Assembly (NCBI RefSeq): GCF_900116345.1
Contig: NZ_FPAH01000002.1
Coordinates: 1-64,000 of the forward strand
Origin: Succinivibrio dextrinosolvens
GTDB taxonomy: Bacteria > Pseudomonadota > Gammaproteobacteria > Enterobacterales > Succinivibrionaceae
Direction: 5' to 3'
Length of the DNA stretch: 64,000 nt
In this document: positions 1 through 9,975 of the stretch, piece after piece
Layout of the letters: each line of letters opens with the position of its first letter
Position numbering within the stretch: position 1 is the first letter of the stretch
The notes under the pieces: model-generated
Databases searched by the model: none
What the model was told of the DNA's origin: nothing
What the model saw: only the letters and a program-made list of their open reading frames with translations
Translations under genes and position numbers: made by a program

Positions 1-124
1 AGCTCAATAACCTGTCCTACAATCATTCTTATTGTTACCTGTCAGCTTCTGCTGCTTCTTTTAGTCATTCAACAGGTCAAATATTCTACCTCTAGGAAAG
101 CTTCAAATAAAGCAGATAAAACTG

Positions 125-150
125 AAACCTACGAAATTTTTGTAGGTTTT
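125..150 (+). terminator. Probable terminator hairpin of an upstream gene
   Basis: An 8-bp perfect stem (125-132 with 142-149) encloses an A/T loop and ends in a short T run. It would end a plus-strand gene lying mostly left of the window. One plus frame is open from base 3 to a TAG at 93-95, but too little is visible to identify it. Confidence 0.4.
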
Positions 151-192
151 ATAAATAATTTATAGATTTATTAAAACAGTTAATAGCCCATC

Positions 193-215
193 AAAAAAGG
201 ACCCGCGGGTCCTTT
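193..215 (-). terminator. Rho-independent terminator of the MYG1-family gene
   Basis: Bases 196-215 form a perfect 20-bp GC-rich palindrome. On the minus strand it is followed by a T run (plus-strand A run at 193-198). It lies about 20 bp beyond the stop codon of the minus-strand gene that ends at 235. Confidence 0.8.
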
Positions 216-234
216 CTAAATTCTCATCTTGTCT

Positions 235-1215
235 CTATTCTTTTTCGCCAAGCTTCAGCCAGAGTTTTGCAAGTTCAAGGTTGTCCTCAAAGGTCTGAGC
301 TCCGCCTGTAAAGCCAGATTTGTGGATAAAGGTCATATTCTTAAGTCCGGTTGCCTTATCCAGCTCGGTATCGTTAAGTCCTCTCCACTCTGCAGGAGCT
401 GACAGTCTGTTTTTAAAGCGCTGAGCCTTTGACTGAGGCAGAGACTGTACTCTCCATCTCTGGTTTCTGTCTGGGTATACCGCAATCAGGCAGTCTTTAA
501 AAATCTCAGGATTGTTTAATACTGCACTGGTCCAAGGCAGTCTCTCATGCATAATCAGGATCTCTCCGCCAGCGTAGGCTTCAATAACCTTGGCAACTCC
601 GCTTTCAGTGTGTAAAGCATTGATTGATGCATTAAGCAGTATGGTTTTGAGCATTTTGACTGTCTGGTTAAAAGACTTGTCCTGCTCTGCGCCAACCTTG
701 TTAGGCAGATTCATCATTGCAACAATGAAAGGAATATCAGCTGTGGCCTGATAAAGCTCATTTAATCTGTTGACGATAGTTCTTTCGCTATCGGTCTTAG
801 GTTCTGTTATCTGATCAACATAGCCTGTCAGCTGACCATTATCATTCAAGTCAATCATGGTCATGATATCTTCGTCGATTCTGATAAAGGCACTGTCGAT
901 AACTTTGGCTGAAGGTCGGAAATCAAGCTCCTTCTGTGCTACCTTTTTGAGGTATTCATGTCCGAACTTATTCCACATCAGTCCTGCGGTGGCATATTTG
1001 ACACCGTTGTCTCGACACAGTTTAAAGTCCTTGGAGTGGTGGTCAAAGTGTTTATCATCATTGATATTAGATACATCAATAATAATGTCTGCTTTTTCTA
1101 GCTCGGCAGGATCACGTGATCTGATGATTGAGGAAGTATCAAAAAGATATGTAAGAATGGCACATGCAGTGGTTTCGTCTGCATGGAAGGTTCCGTCATG
1201 GGTAGCTATTATCAT
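235..1215 (-). CDS. MYG1 family (UPF0160) DHH-like metal-dependent hydrolase
   Basis: The 326-residue protein opens with the signature HDGTFHADE at residues 6-14 and has a DHH triplet at residues 58-60. This places it in the MYG1/UPF0160 family, related to DHH phosphoesterases; eukaryotic MYG1 members are 3'-5' RNA exonucleases. The bacterial role and substrate are not established. No signal peptide or membrane segment is seen, so it should be cytoplasmic. The ATG start has AAGGAG five bases upstream. It is a single gene with its own terminator, transcribed divergently from dusC. Confidence 0.85.
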   Translation of the reverse strand: MIIATHDGTFHADETTACAILTYLFDTSSIIRSRDPAELEKADIIIDVSNINDDKHFDHHSKDFKLCRDNGVKYATAGLMWNKFGHEYLKKVAQKELDFRPSAKVIDSAFIRIDEDIMTMIDLNDNGQLTGYVDQITEPKTDSERTIVNRLNELYQATADIPFIVAMMNLPNKVGAEQDKSFNQTVKMLKTILLNASINALHTESGVAKVIEAYAGGEILIMHERLPWTSAVLNNPEIFKDCLIAVYPDRNQRWRVQSLPQSKAQRFKNRLSAPAEWRGLNDTELDKATGLKNMTFIHKSGFTGGAQTFEDNLELAKLWLKLGEKE

Positions 1216-1313
1216 TTCAACTCCTTAGCTGCGAAAAATTCTATCACAAAAAAGGATGACAAATCGCCAAAAATTGCTATTATGGGCGCACTGTTCACTA
1301 TTTAAATCTAATT

Positions 1314-2291
1314 ATGTTAAAAGATAGCAAAGTTTATTTGGCTCCCCTTGAGGGACTTGCAGACGGACCTATGCGTCAGGTGCTCTGTGCTCACGGCGGT
1401 TATGATCTGTGTTTCTCTGAATTTATCCGTGTTACTGATCTGTGCGTTTCTGAAAAGACTCTGATCCGTGAGATTCCTGAGTTTTTAAATGACTGCAAGA
1501 CTCCAGACGGTACTGATCTGCGTGTACAGTTTTTAGGAGATAATCCTAAAACTCTGGCTTTATCTGCCGTTAAAGCTCATAAACTTGGTGCAAAATCCAT
1601 TGATATCAATTTTGGCTGTCCTTCAAGATTTGTTCATCACTCAGGAGCCATGCTGTTAAAAGAGCCGGAGCTGATGCACGAGATTATGTGTGCGGTCCGT
1701 GAGGAGCTGCCTCCTGAATGTGAGCTGTCTGCCAAGGTTAGACTAGGTTTTGCAGACAAGTCAGAGGCTCCAGAGGTGATTAAAGCTGTTGCTGTAGATG
1801 GCGTTAAGGAAATTACTGTTCACTGCAGAACCAGAAAGGATTTATATAAGGAAGATGCTTTAGACTGGCCTTCTTTACGTAATCTTCATGAGCTGGCTCC
1901 TAATGCAACTCTGATTGCCAACGGAAATATCAATTCTCTTGAAGATGCCATAAAGTGCAAGGAAATTACTCTGTGTAATGACTTTATGTGCGGCAGAGGA
2001 GCCTTTGCTATTCCTAACCTTGGTCATGTGATTAAGGAAGGGGCACAGCCATTCTCAATTGTTGATATTCTTAAAACTGATGTTGAGGTTATCGAGGTCT
2101 TTGCCAAGTCTAGACCTACCGAAAAGATGGTTATGGACAGGGCCAAGCAGTTTTTGGGTTATGCAAGAGTTCACAGAAGAGAATTAAATCCATTTTTTAA
2201 GGTTTTCTGCAAGTGCGTAACTATAAACGATGGACTAAAATTATTACATGACGAGATTAATCGTGAGGAGCAAAATTCTAATGATAATTAA
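1314..2291 (+). CDS. dusC: tRNA-dihydrouridine synthase, DusC type
   Basis: This is an FMN-dependent enzyme that reduces uridine in the tRNA D-loop; DusC acts on U16. At 325 residues it is close to E. coli DusC (315). The TIM-barrel start YLAPLEGLADGPMR is visible, and the catalytic motif NFGCPSR holds Cys102. The DusC-like features FVHHSGA and LRVQFLGD follow. No clear Shine-Dalgarno lies before the ATG, so translation may rely on a very short leader. The next gene starts inside its last codons, which suggests co-transcription. The choice of DusC over DusA or DusB rests on the overall motif pattern. Confidence 0.88.
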   Translation: MLKDSKVYLAPLEGLADGPMRQVLCAHGGYDLCFSEFIRVTDLCVSEKTLIREIPEFLNDCKTPDGTDLRVQFLGDNPKTLALSAVKAHKLGAKSIDINFGCPSRFVHHSGAMLLKEPELMHEIMCAVREELPPECELSAKVRLGFADKSEAPEVIKAVAVDGVKEITVHCRTRKDLYKEDALDWPSLRNLHELAPNATLIANGNINSLEDAIKCKEITLCNDFMCGRGAFAIPNLGHVIKEGAQPFSIVDILKTDVEVIEVFAKSRPTEKMVMDRAKQFLGYARVHRRELNPFFKVFCKCVTINDGLKLLHDEINREEQNSNDN

Positions 2292-2766
2292 ATCTAAACT
2301 CGTTTTGTTTTCAGCCCTCCTTTTAGGCTGTGCCGCCTATGCTGATACTCAGATGGCCTATTTTCCTCCTGTTCCTGAATCTTGGGATGTTAAGGTTGAA
2401 GGAACTTCTATTGAGTATTCATCACCTGTGAACAAGAAAACCCAGCCTCAGCCTAAAACCAAGGTGCGTTTTCAGTACACCAAGACTACTCAGGACAAGG
2501 ATGCAACTACTCTGGCAGAGGAGTATGCAAAAAACAATCAGTGCGGAACTCCTAGGGAGCAGGGTAAGTCTTTCTATACAATTTCATGTCCGAATATAGC
2601 CAGAAATGCCGTTATCGTCGGAGAACCTAACAATATGTACTTCATTGAACTGTCCGGTGAGGTGACTGCAGAGGCGAAGAATCTTATCAATACTTATGTA
2701 ACTTCAATTGTTAACGGCAAGAGAACCTTTGAGGATCGAGAGATTGGCGAGAAGATGTCTCGTTAA
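2281..2766 (+). CDS. Small exported protein of unknown function
   Basis: I do not recognise a family. The ATG at 2281 is preferred over an in-frame ATG at 2248 because GAGGAG lies about ten bases upstream and the protein then begins with a clean signal peptide (MIIKSKL, a hydrophobic run, then CAAYADT). The Cys in LLGCAA could be a lipobox, although the A-Y-A-D site also suits signal peptidase I. The mature part of about 140 residues is soluble and has two Cys (in NNQCGT and ISCPN) that could pair in the periplasm. It overlaps the end of dusC by 11 bases and is followed by a strong terminator, so the two form a small operon. Confidence 0.75.
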   Translation: MIIKSKLVLFSALLLGCAAYADTQMAYFPPVPESWDVKVEGTSIEYSSPVNKKTQPQPKTKVRFQYTKTTQDKDATTLAEEYAKNNQCGTPREQGKSFYTISCPNIARNAVIVGEPNNMYFIELSGEVTAEAKNLINTYVTSIVNGKRTFEDREIGEKMSR

Positions 2767-2810
2767 TTGAATCAGAATTTGTCATTCCTTAAAATCATTT
2801 CAAGAGAGTA

Positions 2811-2851
2811 AAAAGGCAGAAGGCGTATTGATGCTCTTCTGCCTTATTTTT
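2811..2851. terminator. Bidirectional terminator between the dusC operon and the terC-like gene
   Basis: A 10-bp perfect stem (2813-2822 with 2836-2845) has ATTTTT after it on the plus strand and a T run after it on the minus strand. It lies between two convergent genes ending at 2766 and 2867, so it can serve both. Confidence 0.8.
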
Positions 2852-2866
2852 CCTTAAATTTACTGA

Positions 2867-3898
2867 TTATTCTTTATCAGAAGCTTCTTCCTTTTTTGGA
2901 AATACAAAGCTTGCAAGAATGCCGACAGTCAGTGCTGATGCAATCACTATCAGAGATGTGTAAACGTCGATATCGAAGCCTACACCGAAAAGATGCAGAG
3001 ATGCAGCTGCAAACAGCTTGAAGGCAACAAAGAACAGCAGGAAGATAACTGCTTTTTCAAGATGAACCAGAGCGTTTCTTAAGGCATCCAGAATAAAGAA
3101 CATTGAACGCAGTCCAAGCATTGCAAAGATCATACATGAGTAGACGATGAACGGATCTTTTGAAACAGCAATAACTGCAGGCACTGAATCAAATGCGAAC
3201 ATGACATCAGAAGTCTCGACAATTGCAAGACATAGGAATAAAGGAGTAGCGTAGAACAGTCCTTTTCTTTTTAGAACGATGTCTTTGTTCTCTTCTTTTT
3301 TCAGTTCCTCTTCAACATGCTCTTTTGAGATAAAGAAATTGTGTCCGTACAGTTTTGGATACAGAGGTAAAAACATCTTTACAAATCTGAAGGCTGGGTG
3401 AGCTGAGAAATCAGAGGTATCGGTGTTTTCCTTTTTCTTCAGCATCAGAATTGCAGAAAGAGCAACCATGATTGCAAAGATGATTTCCACATATGGTCCC
3501 AGAGCAAACAGGCTTGTGCCGATCAGTACGAAAATCAGTCGGAAGACAACTGCTCCGATAACACCCCAGTACAGTACACGGTGGGTATATCCTGATTTGA
3601 TTCCAAACCATGAGAATATAGCCATGATAGCGAACAGGTTATCAACAGATAGTGCCATTTCAAATGCATAACCTGCAAAATACAGAGATGCAGCTTCAGC
3701 TGAGAAATGGAAGTACAGGAAGAGTCCGAAGGAAACACCTATAAAGATCCAGAATAAAGTCCAGAATGCGGCAGCCTTAATTGAGATTGGTTTGTCAGCT
3801 CTGTGGGCAAAAAGATCAATAACAAGGCCCGAAATAGCTAAAAGAGTAAAGATGATTAGAGTTTCAAGTTCAAGTCCAATATGAACAGTATTTTGCAT
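2867..3898 (-). CDS. TerC/Alx family integral membrane protein
   Basis: This is a polytopic membrane protein of the TerC family, implicated in metal (notably Mn) efflux. Conserved acidic motifs AFEMALSVDNLFAI and DVMFAFDSVPAV sit in membrane helices, and about eight hydrophobic segments are visible. A longer reading frame begins at 3946, but that start lies inside the his-operon terminator hairpin. The ATG at 3898 (MQNTVHIGLELE, residue 17 of the long frame) is therefore chosen, giving 343 residues. An AGGA about 14 bases upstream is a weak ribosome site. No manganese riboswitch is recognised upstream. Confidence 0.85.
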   Translation of the reverse strand: MQNTVHIGLELETLIIFTLLAISGLVIDLFAHRADKPISIKAAAFWTLFWIFIGVSFGLFLYFHFSAEAASLYFAGYAFEMALSVDNLFAIMAIFSWFGIKSGYTHRVLYWGVIGAVVFRLIFVLIGTSLFALGPYVEIIFAIMVALSAILMLKKKENTDTSDFSAHPAFRFVKMFLPLYPKLYGHNFFISKEHVEEELKKEENKDIVLKRKGLFYATPLFLCLAIVETSDVMFAFDSVPAVIAVSKDPFIVYSCMIFAMLGLRSMFFILDALRNALVHLEKAVIFLLFFVAFKLFAAASLHLFGVGFDIDVYTSLIVIASALTVGILASFVFPKKEEASDKE

Positions 3899-3916
3899 AT
3901 TTTTATGTTTTTTCCT

Positions 3917-3953
3917 AAAAAAAAAATGGTATGTGTTTTCTTTCACATACCAT
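3917..3953 (-). terminator. Rho-independent terminator of the his operon
   Basis: A 10-bp perfect stem (3926-3935 with 3944-3953) and an 8-nt loop are followed on the minus strand by nine T (3917-3925). It lies about 30 bp after the hisI stop codon and just before the terC-like gene. Confidence 0.9.
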
Positions 3954-3981
3954 TATCTTTGTTTGCTTTTTTAAATCAAGT

Positions 3982-4386
3982 TTATTTTACAAAATTATAG
4001 TTCTGTAAAGGATTGCCTGAGATGTATCTTGATGTTGCATCTGCAAGAGGTGATGCATCAAAGCAGCTGGTTGTACCTAAATGGCAGGTTGGACCGTCAG
4101 GTCTTGCAAGCACCAGCAGGGTATCCTTGTCACAGTCGCAGGTGATTGATCTCATGTGCAGGAAGTTTCCTGATTCCTCACCTTTTGTCCATAGTTTCTG
4201 TCTTGCTCTTGAGAAGAAGGTTACATAATGGGTATCAATGGTCTTCTGGATCGATTCCTTGTTCATGTAGCCCATCATTAAAACCTGACCGGTCTGGCAG
4301 TCCTGAACAATAGCAGGGATCAGACCATCATTCTTTTCAAAATCCAAATCGTCAATACTTTCAAAACCATGGAAATATCTAATCAC
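3982..4386 (-). CDS. hisI: Phosphoribosyl-AMP cyclohydrolase (HisI only, no HisE domain)
   Basis: It opens the purine ring of phosphoribosyl-AMP in histidine synthesis. The metal-binding cysteines are present (CDCD at 83-86, Cys101, Cys108), as are WTKGEESGN and ARPDGPTCH. The protein is only 134 residues and stops soon after the cyclohydrolase domain. E. coli HisIE (203 residues) continues into a phosphoribosyl-ATP pyrophosphatase domain, which is absent here. The gene overlaps hisF by 8 bases and is the last gene of the operon, followed by a strong terminator. No separate hisE is present in the window. Confidence 0.93.
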   Translation of the reverse strand: MIRYFHGFESIDDLDFEKNDGLIPAIVQDCQTGQVLMMGYMNKESIQKTIDTHYVTFFSRARQKLWTKGEESGNFLHMRSITCDCDKDTLLVLARPDGPTCHLGTTSCFDASPLADATSRYISGNPLQNYNFVK

Positions 4387-5152
4387 GGATACAAACTCCT
4401 TTTCCTTTTAAATAATCCTTAAGCTCAGGAATATGAATGGTTCCCTTATGGAATACAGACGCAGCCAGTGCTCCATCTGTGTTGGCAACTTCAAAGGCCT
4501 CGTAGAAGTGTTCCATAGTTCCAGCTCCGCCTGATGCGATAAGTGGAACGCTGCAGATTTCACGAACCTTTTTCAGTTGCTCTAAATCATAACCATTGCG
4601 CATACCGTCCTGATTCATCATATTCAGAACAATCTCACCGGCACCTCGTTTCTGAACCTCTTTAACCCATTCAAGAGTAGTCCAGGTGGTAGTGGTGGTT
4701 TTGCTGACATCGCCGGTATACTGTTTTACCTGATAGTTGTTAAGCTCTTTATTATAGTATGTATCGATTCCTACTACTACACACTGAACACCGAATTTAT
4801 CAGCAAGACGGGTAATTAGAGTAGGATCGGCAAGAGCTGGAGAGTTAATGGAAATCTTATCAGCTCCATACTGCAGAATAGTTCTGGCATCCTCAACTGA
4901 TTTGATTCCACCTGCAACAGCAAAAGGAATATTGATAACCTCAGCGACCTTGGCTACCCAGGATTTATCAACGCGACGGTTGTCTGAGGAAGCGGTAATA
5001 TCATAGAAAACCAGCTCATCGGCACCTTCATCAGCGTATCTTTTGGCAAGGTCGATGATTGAGCCCATAACCTCATGATTTCTGAACTGAACGCCCTTGA
5101 CTACTACTCCGTCACGAACATCCAGGCAGGGAATTATGCGTTTTGCCAGCAT
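4379..5152 (-). CDS. hisF: Imidazole glycerol phosphate synthase subunit HisF
   Basis: This is the cyclase subunit of the HisF-HisH enzyme. It uses ammonia from HisH to convert PRFAR to imidazole glycerol phosphate and AICAR. The 257-residue TIM barrel begins [15 protein letters not shown] with the catalytic Asp11, and also shows [11 protein letters not shown] and [13 protein letters not shown] phosphate-binding loops. It overlaps hisA at its start and hisI at its end, so translation is probably coupled. Confidence 0.96.
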   Translation of the reverse strand: MLAKRIIPCLDVRDGVVVKGVQFRNHEVMGSIIDLAKRYADEGADELVFYDITASSDNRRVDKSWVAKVAEVINIPFAVAGGIKSVEDARTILQYGADKISINSPALADPTLITRLADKFGVQCVVVGIDTYYNKELNNYQVKQYTGDVSKTTTTTWTTLEWVKEVQKRGAGEIVLNMMNQDGMRNGYDLEQLKKVREICSVPLIASGGAGTMEHFYEAFEVANTDGALAASVFHKGTIHIPELKDYLKGKGVCIRD

Positions 5153-5868
5153 TTGATTGCCTCCTCGACTGAGAATTTACCCTCTAATAGAGAACGGCCC
5201 AGAACTACAGATTTAGCTCCTGCTCTGGCAACATTTCTGATATCTTCAAGTGAGGAGATACCGCCTGAGGCAATGATATCCAGATCTGGATATTTTGCAT
5301 ATAAGGATGCGTACAGTGAATTGTTTGCGCCTTTCATCATGCCGTCTTTGCTGATGTCAGTTACAAGCACATGCCTGATATGATAAGGCAGATAGTGACG
5401 CAGAATCTGATCCAAAGTGGTATCAGAAGTCTTCAGCCAGCCATGGGTTGCAACATAAGGTACATTGTCTGTAAGTCTGACATCTAATGCCAGTGTAAAA
5501 TGTTCTGCGCCAAACAGCTTCAGCCAGCCTCTGACCAGATGAGGCTGCTTAACAGCAACTGAGCCAACAACAACTCGTTCAACTCCCAGATCCAGAAGAT
5601 TTCTGATATCAAACTCTGATCTGATACCGCCTCCTGTCTGAATTGGAACAGGGGAAGCCTTAACAATCTTGCTGATCAGAGCTCTCTGTCTTAAAACAGG
5701 ATCTTTGGCTCCATCCAGATCAACGATATGAATCAGCTCTGCTCCCTGATTGGCAGCATCATAAATTCTCTTGATAGGATCTACATCAAACACAGTCTTC
5801 TGAGCAAAATCACCTTGCTTAAGACGAACGACGTGACCGCCTGATAAATCAAGTGCAGGGATAATCAA
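5134..5868 (-). CDS. hisA: ProFAR isomerase HisA
   Basis: It isomerises ProFAR to PRFAR. The 244-residue barrel starts [15 protein letters not shown] with catalytic Asp7 and has IQTGGGIR and [10 protein letters not shown] phosphate loops. The start codon is TTG at 5868: no in-frame ATG fits, the N-terminus matches the family exactly, and AGGAG lies seven bases upstream. It overlaps the first bases of hisF by 19. Confidence 0.95.
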   Translation of the reverse strand: MIIPALDLSGGHVVRLKQGDFAQKTVFDVDPIKRIYDAANQGAELIHIVDLDGAKDPVLRQRALISKIVKASPVPIQTGGGIRSEFDIRNLLDLGVERVVVGSVAVKQPHLVRGWLKLFGAEHFTLALDVRLTDNVPYVATHGWLKTSDTTLDQILRHYLPYHIRHVLVTDISKDGMMKGANNSLYASLYAKYPDLDIIASGGISSLEDIRNVARAGAKSVVLGRSLLEGKFSVEEAIKCWQNA

Positions 5869-5878
5869 TTTTTTGCTC

Positions 5879-6484
5879 CTAGAAATTCTTAATAAAGTTT
5901 GTCAGTAACTGTTCACCTGCTGCAGATGACTTTTCTGGATGGAACTGAACCCCCATAAAGTTATCCTTTGCAATTGCAGATGAGAATTCTGTTCCATAGG
6001 TGGTTTTACCTATAGTGTAATCACCTGTCTGCATAGCAAATGAATGGTCAAAATAGAAATAGGCATCCTGTTTTATATCAGAAAACAGAGGATGAGCAGT
6101 GTGATTTACTGTATTCCAGCCCATATGCGGCAGACGCAGTCCATCGCACTTAAGCTTTACAACACGAGATTTTACAATATCAAGACAGTCAATAACGCTA
6201 TCCTGACCTAATGGAACTTCCTCTGAATCTGTAGCCTGAATCTGCATCCCAAGACAGATACCTAAAAGAGGCTTTTTAGTTTCAAGAATGAAGTCTCTAA
6301 GCTTATATTTATTGATACCGTCCATTACTGCAGCAGCAGTACCTACACCAGGCAGAACCAGTCTGTCTGCATTCTGAAGCTCTGAGATTTCAGATGAAAC
6401 TATGGCTTCATATCCGATTCTTTTAAATGCCTGTACAACAGAATTTAAATTGGCAGATCCTGTGTCAATGATTGAAATCTTCAT
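5879..6484 (-). CDS. hisH: Imidazole glycerol phosphate synthase glutaminase subunit HisH
   Basis: This class I glutamine amidotransferase supplies ammonia to HisF. The nucleophile Cys77 lies in LLGICLGMQ and the His/Glu of the triad in GVQFHPEKSS. Other signatures are LPGVGTAAAVM and the N-terminal IIDTGSANL. The 201-residue length is normal. It lies two bases after hisB and ten before hisA. Confidence 0.96.
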   Translation of the reverse strand: MKISIIDTGSANLNSVVQAFKRIGYEAIVSSEISELQNADRLVLPGVGTAAAVMDGINKYKLRDFILETKKPLLGICLGMQIQATDSEEVPLGQDSVIDCLDIVKSRVVKLKCDGLRLPHMGWNTVNHTAHPLFSDIKQDAYFYFDHSFAMQTGDYTIGKTTYGTEFSSAIAKDNFMGVQFHPEKSSAAGEQLLTNFIKNF

Positions 6485-6486
6485 GA

Positions 6487-7590
6487 TTAAAGCTTTCCTT
6501 TTGAAGATGGCAGTTCATTTCCTGATCTTGCAAGTGCAACTCTCAGCGCTCTTCCGAAGGCCTTGAACAGGGCTTCGATCTGGTGGTGAGCATTACCTTC
6601 GCTTACGTACATATGCAGGCTTAGGCCCATAGCAACAGCAAGTGCGTGGAAGAAATGAGGCACCATCTGTGCAGACATCTGACCAACCTTATCACGGGTA
6701 AATTCAGCACAGAAATCAAACTTAACGTGAGGACGACCAGAAATGTCCAGTGCAACAGTGATATTGTCATCATCAAGACTGTCTGCAAATACCTTGGCAT
6801 ATACTTCATCCATAGGCAGCACAAAGCCGAATCTTCCGATTCCTCTCTTGTCGCCTAATGCCTTCAGTAAGGCTTCACCTAAGGCAATACCTGTATCCTC
6901 AATGGTATGATGATCGTCCACCTCAAGATCACCTTCAACCTTGGCATCAATACTGATTCCGCCATGGGTAGCAATCTGATCGAGCATATGATCAAAGAAG
7001 CCGATACCTGTATCAAAGTGAGAACGACCGCTATGATCTAAGTCCACAGTGATTTTAATCTTGGTTTCACGGGTATTTCTTTCAACCGTGGCAACTCGTG
7101 GCAGGGAACATAGCTCGTCTGCAATTCGATCCCAGCTCATTTTTTCAGGATCGTACTGTATAGGAGTGATTCCCATGTTCTGTCCCATCTTTACATCGGT
7201 TTCTCTGTCGCCGATGAAATAGGATTTTGTTCTATCCCATGAGGTATCTTTAAGATAGGCCATTACCAGTCCCAGTTCTGGCTTTCTGCAGCTGCAGTGA
7301 TCCTCTGGCTTGTGAGGACAGATAAGCACCTGTTCGAAATCAATACCCTGACTTTCCAGGGTATTTAGAATAAGTTCATGGGCAGGAGTGAAGGTATTAA
7401 GAGGGAAGGACTCTGTTCCAAGTCCATCCTGATTCGACACCATGACAAAGGTATAGCCTGCAGCCTGAAGCTTTAGCAGGGCAGGAATCACATTTCTTTC
7501 AAACTTAACCTTTGATAGGGCATCAACCTGATAATCCTCAGGCTCTGTTACTAATGTTCCGTCTCTGTCGATGAATAGGTATTTCTTCAC
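6487..7590 (-). CDS. hisB: Bifunctional histidinol-phosphatase / IGP dehydratase HisB
   Basis: It carries two activities of the pathway. The N-terminal HAD phosphatase has the nucleophile motif DRDGT (residues 8-12), the zinc-site pattern [14 protein letters not shown] and GDRETD. The C-terminal dehydratase has the two metal-binding His motifs [10 protein letters not shown] and GNAHHQIEA. The 367 residues compare with 355 in E. coli. The fused form is typical of gammaproteobacteria. The start is GTG at 7590, one base after the hisC stop, with GGAG inside the end of hisC. Confidence 0.96.
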   Translation of the reverse strand: MKKYLFIDRDGTLVTEPEDYQVDALSKVKFERNVIPALLKLQAAGYTFVMVSNQDGLGTESFPLNTFTPAHELILNTLESQGIDFEQVLICPHKPEDHCSCRKPELGLVMAYLKDTSWDRTKSYFIGDRETDVKMGQNMGITPIQYDPEKMSWDRIADELCSLPRVATVERNTRETKIKITVDLDHSGRSHFDTGIGFFDHMLDQIATHGGISIDAKVEGDLEVDDHHTIEDTGIALGEALLKALGDKRGIGRFGFVLPMDEVYAKVFADSLDDDNITVALDISGRPHVKFDFCAEFTRDKVGQMSAQMVPHFFHALAVAMGLSLHMYVSEGNAHHQIEALFKAFGRALRVALARSGNELPSSKGKL

Positions 7591-7591
7591 G

Positions 7592-8665
7592 CTAAATCTC
7601 CACGCTCTTCAGATAGCGCATCAGCTCCTCAAGCTCAGCATCTGAGCCGATGGTGATGCGAACGCAGTTCTTAAGACCTGGTTTTGTTTCAAAGGAACGC
7701 AGAATAACACCCTTCTGAACCATGGCGTCGAAGACCTTAGGACCATCCTTGAATTCAACCAGAATGAAATTACCTACAGAATCAAAAGTCTTTACAACAA
7801 ATGGCAGAGTTTCCAAAGCCTCTTTTAGCTTTGCTCTTCTTTCATTGCACTTTACGACTCTGTCGCGGGTCATTTCGATACCGTGATCTGACAGGGCCTG
7901 AACTGCAATCTGAGCAACAGGATCAGCAATTGGGTAAGGATCGATTACCTTAAGCATTGCTTTGATAATATTTTCATTTGCTACTGCAAAACCACAGCGG
8001 ATTCCAGCCAGGGCAAATGCCTTTGAAAGAGTTCTGGTAACAATCAGATTCTCGTAATCCTTTACCATTGAGGTGTAATCGTCAGCCTCTGAGGCAAACT
8101 CAATATAAGCCTCGTCCATAACGATTAGAGTATCTGGAAGAGCCTTTAAAAGCTTTTCAAGTTCAGATTTCTCAAAGATATTGCCTAATGGGTTTGCTGG
8201 AGAGTCAATAAAAACAGCCTTGATTTTAAAAGAGCTGCTGTTGACTGCATCAATCAGTGCCTGTGCCTTTAGGGAGAAATCAGCTTCTCTTTTGGCAGTT
8301 GCAACCAGCACATTATTGGTATTTGCAGCAACCTCATACATGCCATAGGTTGGAGGCGCAATCAGAATTCCTTCAGAGCCTGATTCACAGAATGTTCTGA
8401 TGATAAGGCCGATAACCTCGTCTGAACCACGGGCAGCAAGTACCATTGACTTGTGAACGCCTGCATAGTCTGCGTATCTTTCGATCAGATCTTCTGGCTG
8501 ACAGTCAGGATATCTGTTGAGAGTTGATGAATTTAAGAAATATCCCTCTGACTTAGGAGATTCATTGGCATTGAGGAAATTATGACCATGACCACCAATA
8601 CGACGAGCTGATAAATAAGGGACAAGCTTCTGTACGTGTTTGGTTATTAGTTTTTCAAAGTTCAT
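7592..8665 (-). CDS. hisC: Histidinol-phosphate aminotransferase HisC
   Basis: This PLP-dependent class I/II aminotransferase makes histidinol phosphate from imidazole acetol phosphate. The PLP-lysine region [16 protein letters not shown] is present, as are [17 protein letters not shown] and [10 protein letters not shown]. The 357-residue length is normal. Start ATG with GAGGA upstream; 14 bases separate it from hisD. Confidence 0.95.
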   Translation of the reverse strand: MNFEKLITKHVQKLVPYLSARRIGGHGHNFLNANESPKSEGYFLNSSTLNRYPDCQPEDLIERYADYAGVHKSMVLAARGSDEVIGLIIRTFCESGSEGILIAPPTYGMYEVAANTNNVLVATAKREADFSLKAQALIDAVNSSSFKIKAVFIDSPANPLGNIFEKSELEKLLKALPDTLIVMDEAYIEFASEADDYTSMVKDYENLIVTRTLSKAFALAGIRCGFAVANENIIKAMLKVIDPYPIADPVAQIAVQALSDHGIEMTRDRVVKCNERRAKLKEALETLPFVVKTFDSVGNFILVEFKDGPKVFDAMVQKGVILRSFETKPGLKNCVRITIGSDAELEELMRYLKSVEI

Positions 8666-8679
8666 ATTATTATCCTCAG

Positions 8680-9963
8680 TTAAATGTCTTTTACTCTCAC
8701 AACCACTGCATTTCTGTGGGCATCCAGCCCCTCAGCTGAAGCCATGGAGGTGACAGTCTTAGCAATTTCTTTCAGGCCTTCACGTGATGCTCTCTGAATG
8801 GTATAGCGACGTCTGTAGTCATCTGTTCCAAGAGCACTGAAGGTCTTTGCATAACCATAGGTTGGAAGAGTATGGTTTGTGCCTGATGCATAGTCGCCTA
8901 ATGACTCTGGTGTATAGGCTCCAACAAAGATTGAGCCTGCATTTCTCAGTTTACCGATGAGCATGTCAGGATCATCAATCTGCAGAATCAGATGCTCAGG
9001 GGCATATCTGTTGGATAATTCTGCAGCCTCATCCAGAGAGTCAACTACAAGGGCGGTACTCTTTGATAGAGCCTTTAGAGCTATTTCCTTACGAGGAAGA
9101 GCTTCAAGCTGTTCATCAACCTTCTGCATAACCTTCTGAGCAAAATCCTTGCTTAATGCAATCAGAATTACCTGTGAGTCAGGACCATGCTCTGCCTGAG
9201 AGAGCAGATCGGCTGCAATGTATTCTGGATTAGCGCTGTCTGAGGCAATAACCAGAACCTCTGAAGGACCTGCAGGCATATCAATTGAGGCGCCCTGAGC
9301 GTCGTTAGATACTATTCTCTTGGCCATGGTTACAAACTGATTACCTGGTCCGAAGATCTTCAGCACCTTTGGAACACTCTGTGTGCCATAAGCCATAGCT
9401 GCAATTGCCTGTGCACCGCCAAGATTGAAGATCCTTTTTACTCCAGCCTTTGATGCGGCATAAATGATGGCATCAGAGATAGGAGGTGGTGAGCACAGAA
9501 TTACTTCAGGGCACTGTGCAATTTTGGCAGGAACAGCAAGCATCAGTGCTGTAGAAACCAATGGAGCGGAACCACCTGGAACATAAAGTCCAACTGAATC
9601 AATTGGGTGGGTATGAGTCTCACATACAATTCCAGGGAAGGTTTCAAGCTTTATATGATGAGGCTTCTGCTCAGAGTGGAATTTAGCAATATTCTCATAG
9701 GCTGTATCAATTGCATTTTTAAGGTCAGCATCAACCCTTTCACATGCAGCGCTGATTTCCTCTGCTGTCCACTCAATATTCTCACCCTCGAACTTATCCA
9801 GGGTCTTTGAATACTCAAAAAGGGCGGTATCGCCCTCTTTGCGGATTCTGGAAATAATTGATGTAACAATCTCTCTGATCTTGTCAGATGAGGCCTGAGC
9901 CGGTCTCATCAGAGCATTTTCCTGCTCTTTTGCGCTCAGGTCTTTCCAAATCTTTACTTCCAT
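8680..9963 (-). CDS. hisD: Histidinol dehydrogenase HisD
   Basis: It oxidises histidinol to histidine in two NAD-dependent steps with a zinc ion. Family motifs seen are VGLYVPGGSAPLVST, FGPGNQFVTMAKR, DMPAGPSEVLVIA, LLSQAEHGPDSQ, YAPEHL and the C-terminal GTNHTLPT. The length (427) is normal. It starts 12 bases after hisG. Confidence 0.96.
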   Translation of the reverse strand: MEVKIWKDLSAKEQENALMRPAQASSDKIREIVTSIISRIRKEGDTALFEYSKTLDKFEGENIEWTAEEISAACERVDADLKNAIDTAYENIAKFHSEQKPHHIKLETFPGIVCETHTHPIDSVGLYVPGGSAPLVSTALMLAVPAKIAQCPEVILCSPPPISDAIIYAASKAGVKRIFNLGGAQAIAAMAYGTQSVPKVLKIFGPGNQFVTMAKRIVSNDAQGASIDMPAGPSEVLVIASDSANPEYIAADLLSQAEHGPDSQVILIALSKDFAQKVMQKVDEQLEALPRKEIALKALSKSTALVVDSLDEAAELSNRYAPEHLILQIDDPDMLIGKLRNAGSIFVGAYTPESLGDYASGTNHTLPTYGYAKTFSALGTDDYRRRYTIQRASREGLKEIAKTVTSMASAEGLDAHRNAVVVRVKDI

Positions 9964-9975
9964 TTCTATCCCTTA

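Noticed and set aside
3-95. Open plus-strand segment at the window start, possible end of a gene
   Set aside because: About 30 codons are too few to identify; a second frame is also open there, so coding cannot be decided.
3899-3946. N-terminal extension of the TerC-family protein
   Set aside because: Its first codons lie inside the his-operon terminator hairpin, and the conserved protein begins at the ATG at 3898.
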